Part shown: one piece after another, positions 63,872 to 64,000 of the stretch | Layout: each line of letters opens with the position of its first letter | Numbering within the stretch: the stretch's first letter is position 1 | Made by a program: the position numbers and the translations under genes | The notes under the pieces: generated by a model | Database searches by the model: none | What the model saw: only the letters and a program-made list of their open reading frames with translations | What the model was told of the DNA's origin: nothing | Source: an uncultured Actinomycetes bacterium | GTDB taxonomy: Bacteria > Actinomycetota > Actinomycetes > Nanopelagicales > Nanopelagicaceae | Direction of reading: 5' to 3' | NCBI GenBank assembly: GCA_903873185.1 | Contig: CAIQNN010000023.1 | Location: 1 to 64,000 of the forward strand | DNA: 64,000 bases

Positions 63872-64000
63872 ATGAAAGCGATGTTGGAGATTCGACAAGC
63901 GCTTCGACCATGGCTTGATCAACTTTCTGAGGGTTCGAAAGTCTTGGTTGGCGTCTCTGGTGGCGGCGACTCCATGGCCTTGGCTTACGCGCTATTTCAA
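63872..64000 (+). CDS. tilS: tRNA(Ile)-lysidine synthase, N-terminal fragment (continues past window)
   Basis: 43 codons are visible from an ATG at 63872. The PP-loop motif VGVSGGGDSMALAYAL (SGGxDS type) is diagnostic for the N-type ATP pyrophosphatase domain of TilS, which makes lysidine at the tRNA-Ile CAU anticodon. The frame runs on at the window edge. Confidence 0.85.
   Translation, partial: MKAMLEIRQALRPWLDQLSEGSKVLVGVSGGGDSMALAYALFQ

Overview
The window looks like a piece of an aquatic, mid-GC actinobacterial chromosome, probably related to the freshwater Nanopelagicales (acI). This is an inference from gene content: a GuaB1-type IMPDH-like enzyme, DipZ, a LysX/MprF-like protein without a LysRS domain, MetZ, NlpC/P60 with a coiled coil, short intergenic gaps, many ATGA overlaps, and many GTG/TTG starts. 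No phage, IS element, integrase or CRISPR array was seen, and no gene-free stretch exceeds 300 bases.

Layout. 1-4.4 kb: a minus-strand locus with three exported FMN-binding-domain proteins and a ferric-reductase-like transmembrane flavohaem protein, likely an extracytosolic electron-transfer system. 4.4-15.4 kb: aldo/keto reductase, DipZ, a TetR-GNAT fusion, a secreted phosphoesterase, PaiB, tryptophanase, a cNMP/CBS/DUF294 protein with a DnaQ-like exonuclease, and tRNA-Arg. 15.4-23.9 kb: a second TetR-GNAT fusion with a strong promoter/operator, an arsC-aquaporin pair, GNAT, alcohol dehydrogenase, a PHB-depolymerase-like esterase, a stand-alone TetR, UppP and small proteins. 23.9-34.7 kb: a liv-type ABC transporter followed by glutamate dehydrogenase. 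Next to it are a LacI regulator and a divergent 3-hydroxyisobutyrate-dehydrogenase-like/M24/MFS operon. Two matching LacI-type operators, each just downstream of a recognisable promoter, tie both transcription units to one regulator.

34.7-48.9 kb: a respiratory island. cydABDC and a SCO1 chaperone run toward an oppositely oriented operon encoding a cupredoxin-like protein and CtaC-CtaD-CtaE, with ctaG and a small membrane protein divergent from it. CtaD keeps all haem and CuB ligands but lacks the K-channel lysine and one Mg-site aspartate. 48.9-64 kb: GuaB1, an esterase, an envelope cluster (polysaccharide deacetylase variant, beta-propeller, MprF-like), a TPR protein, SpoU methyltransferase, DMT exporter, D-Ala-D-Ala carboxypeptidase, CtaB, MetZ, an ABC exporter, an NlpC/P60 hydrolase, and the start of tilS at the right edge.

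The most unusual items are the flavin/ferric-reductase locus, the non-canonical haem-copper oxidase with its cupredoxin-like partner, the two TetR-GNAT fusion regulators (one with an evident autoregulatory operator), and the LacI regulon with an M24 enzyme in which a cysteine replaces a metal-ligand aspartate.
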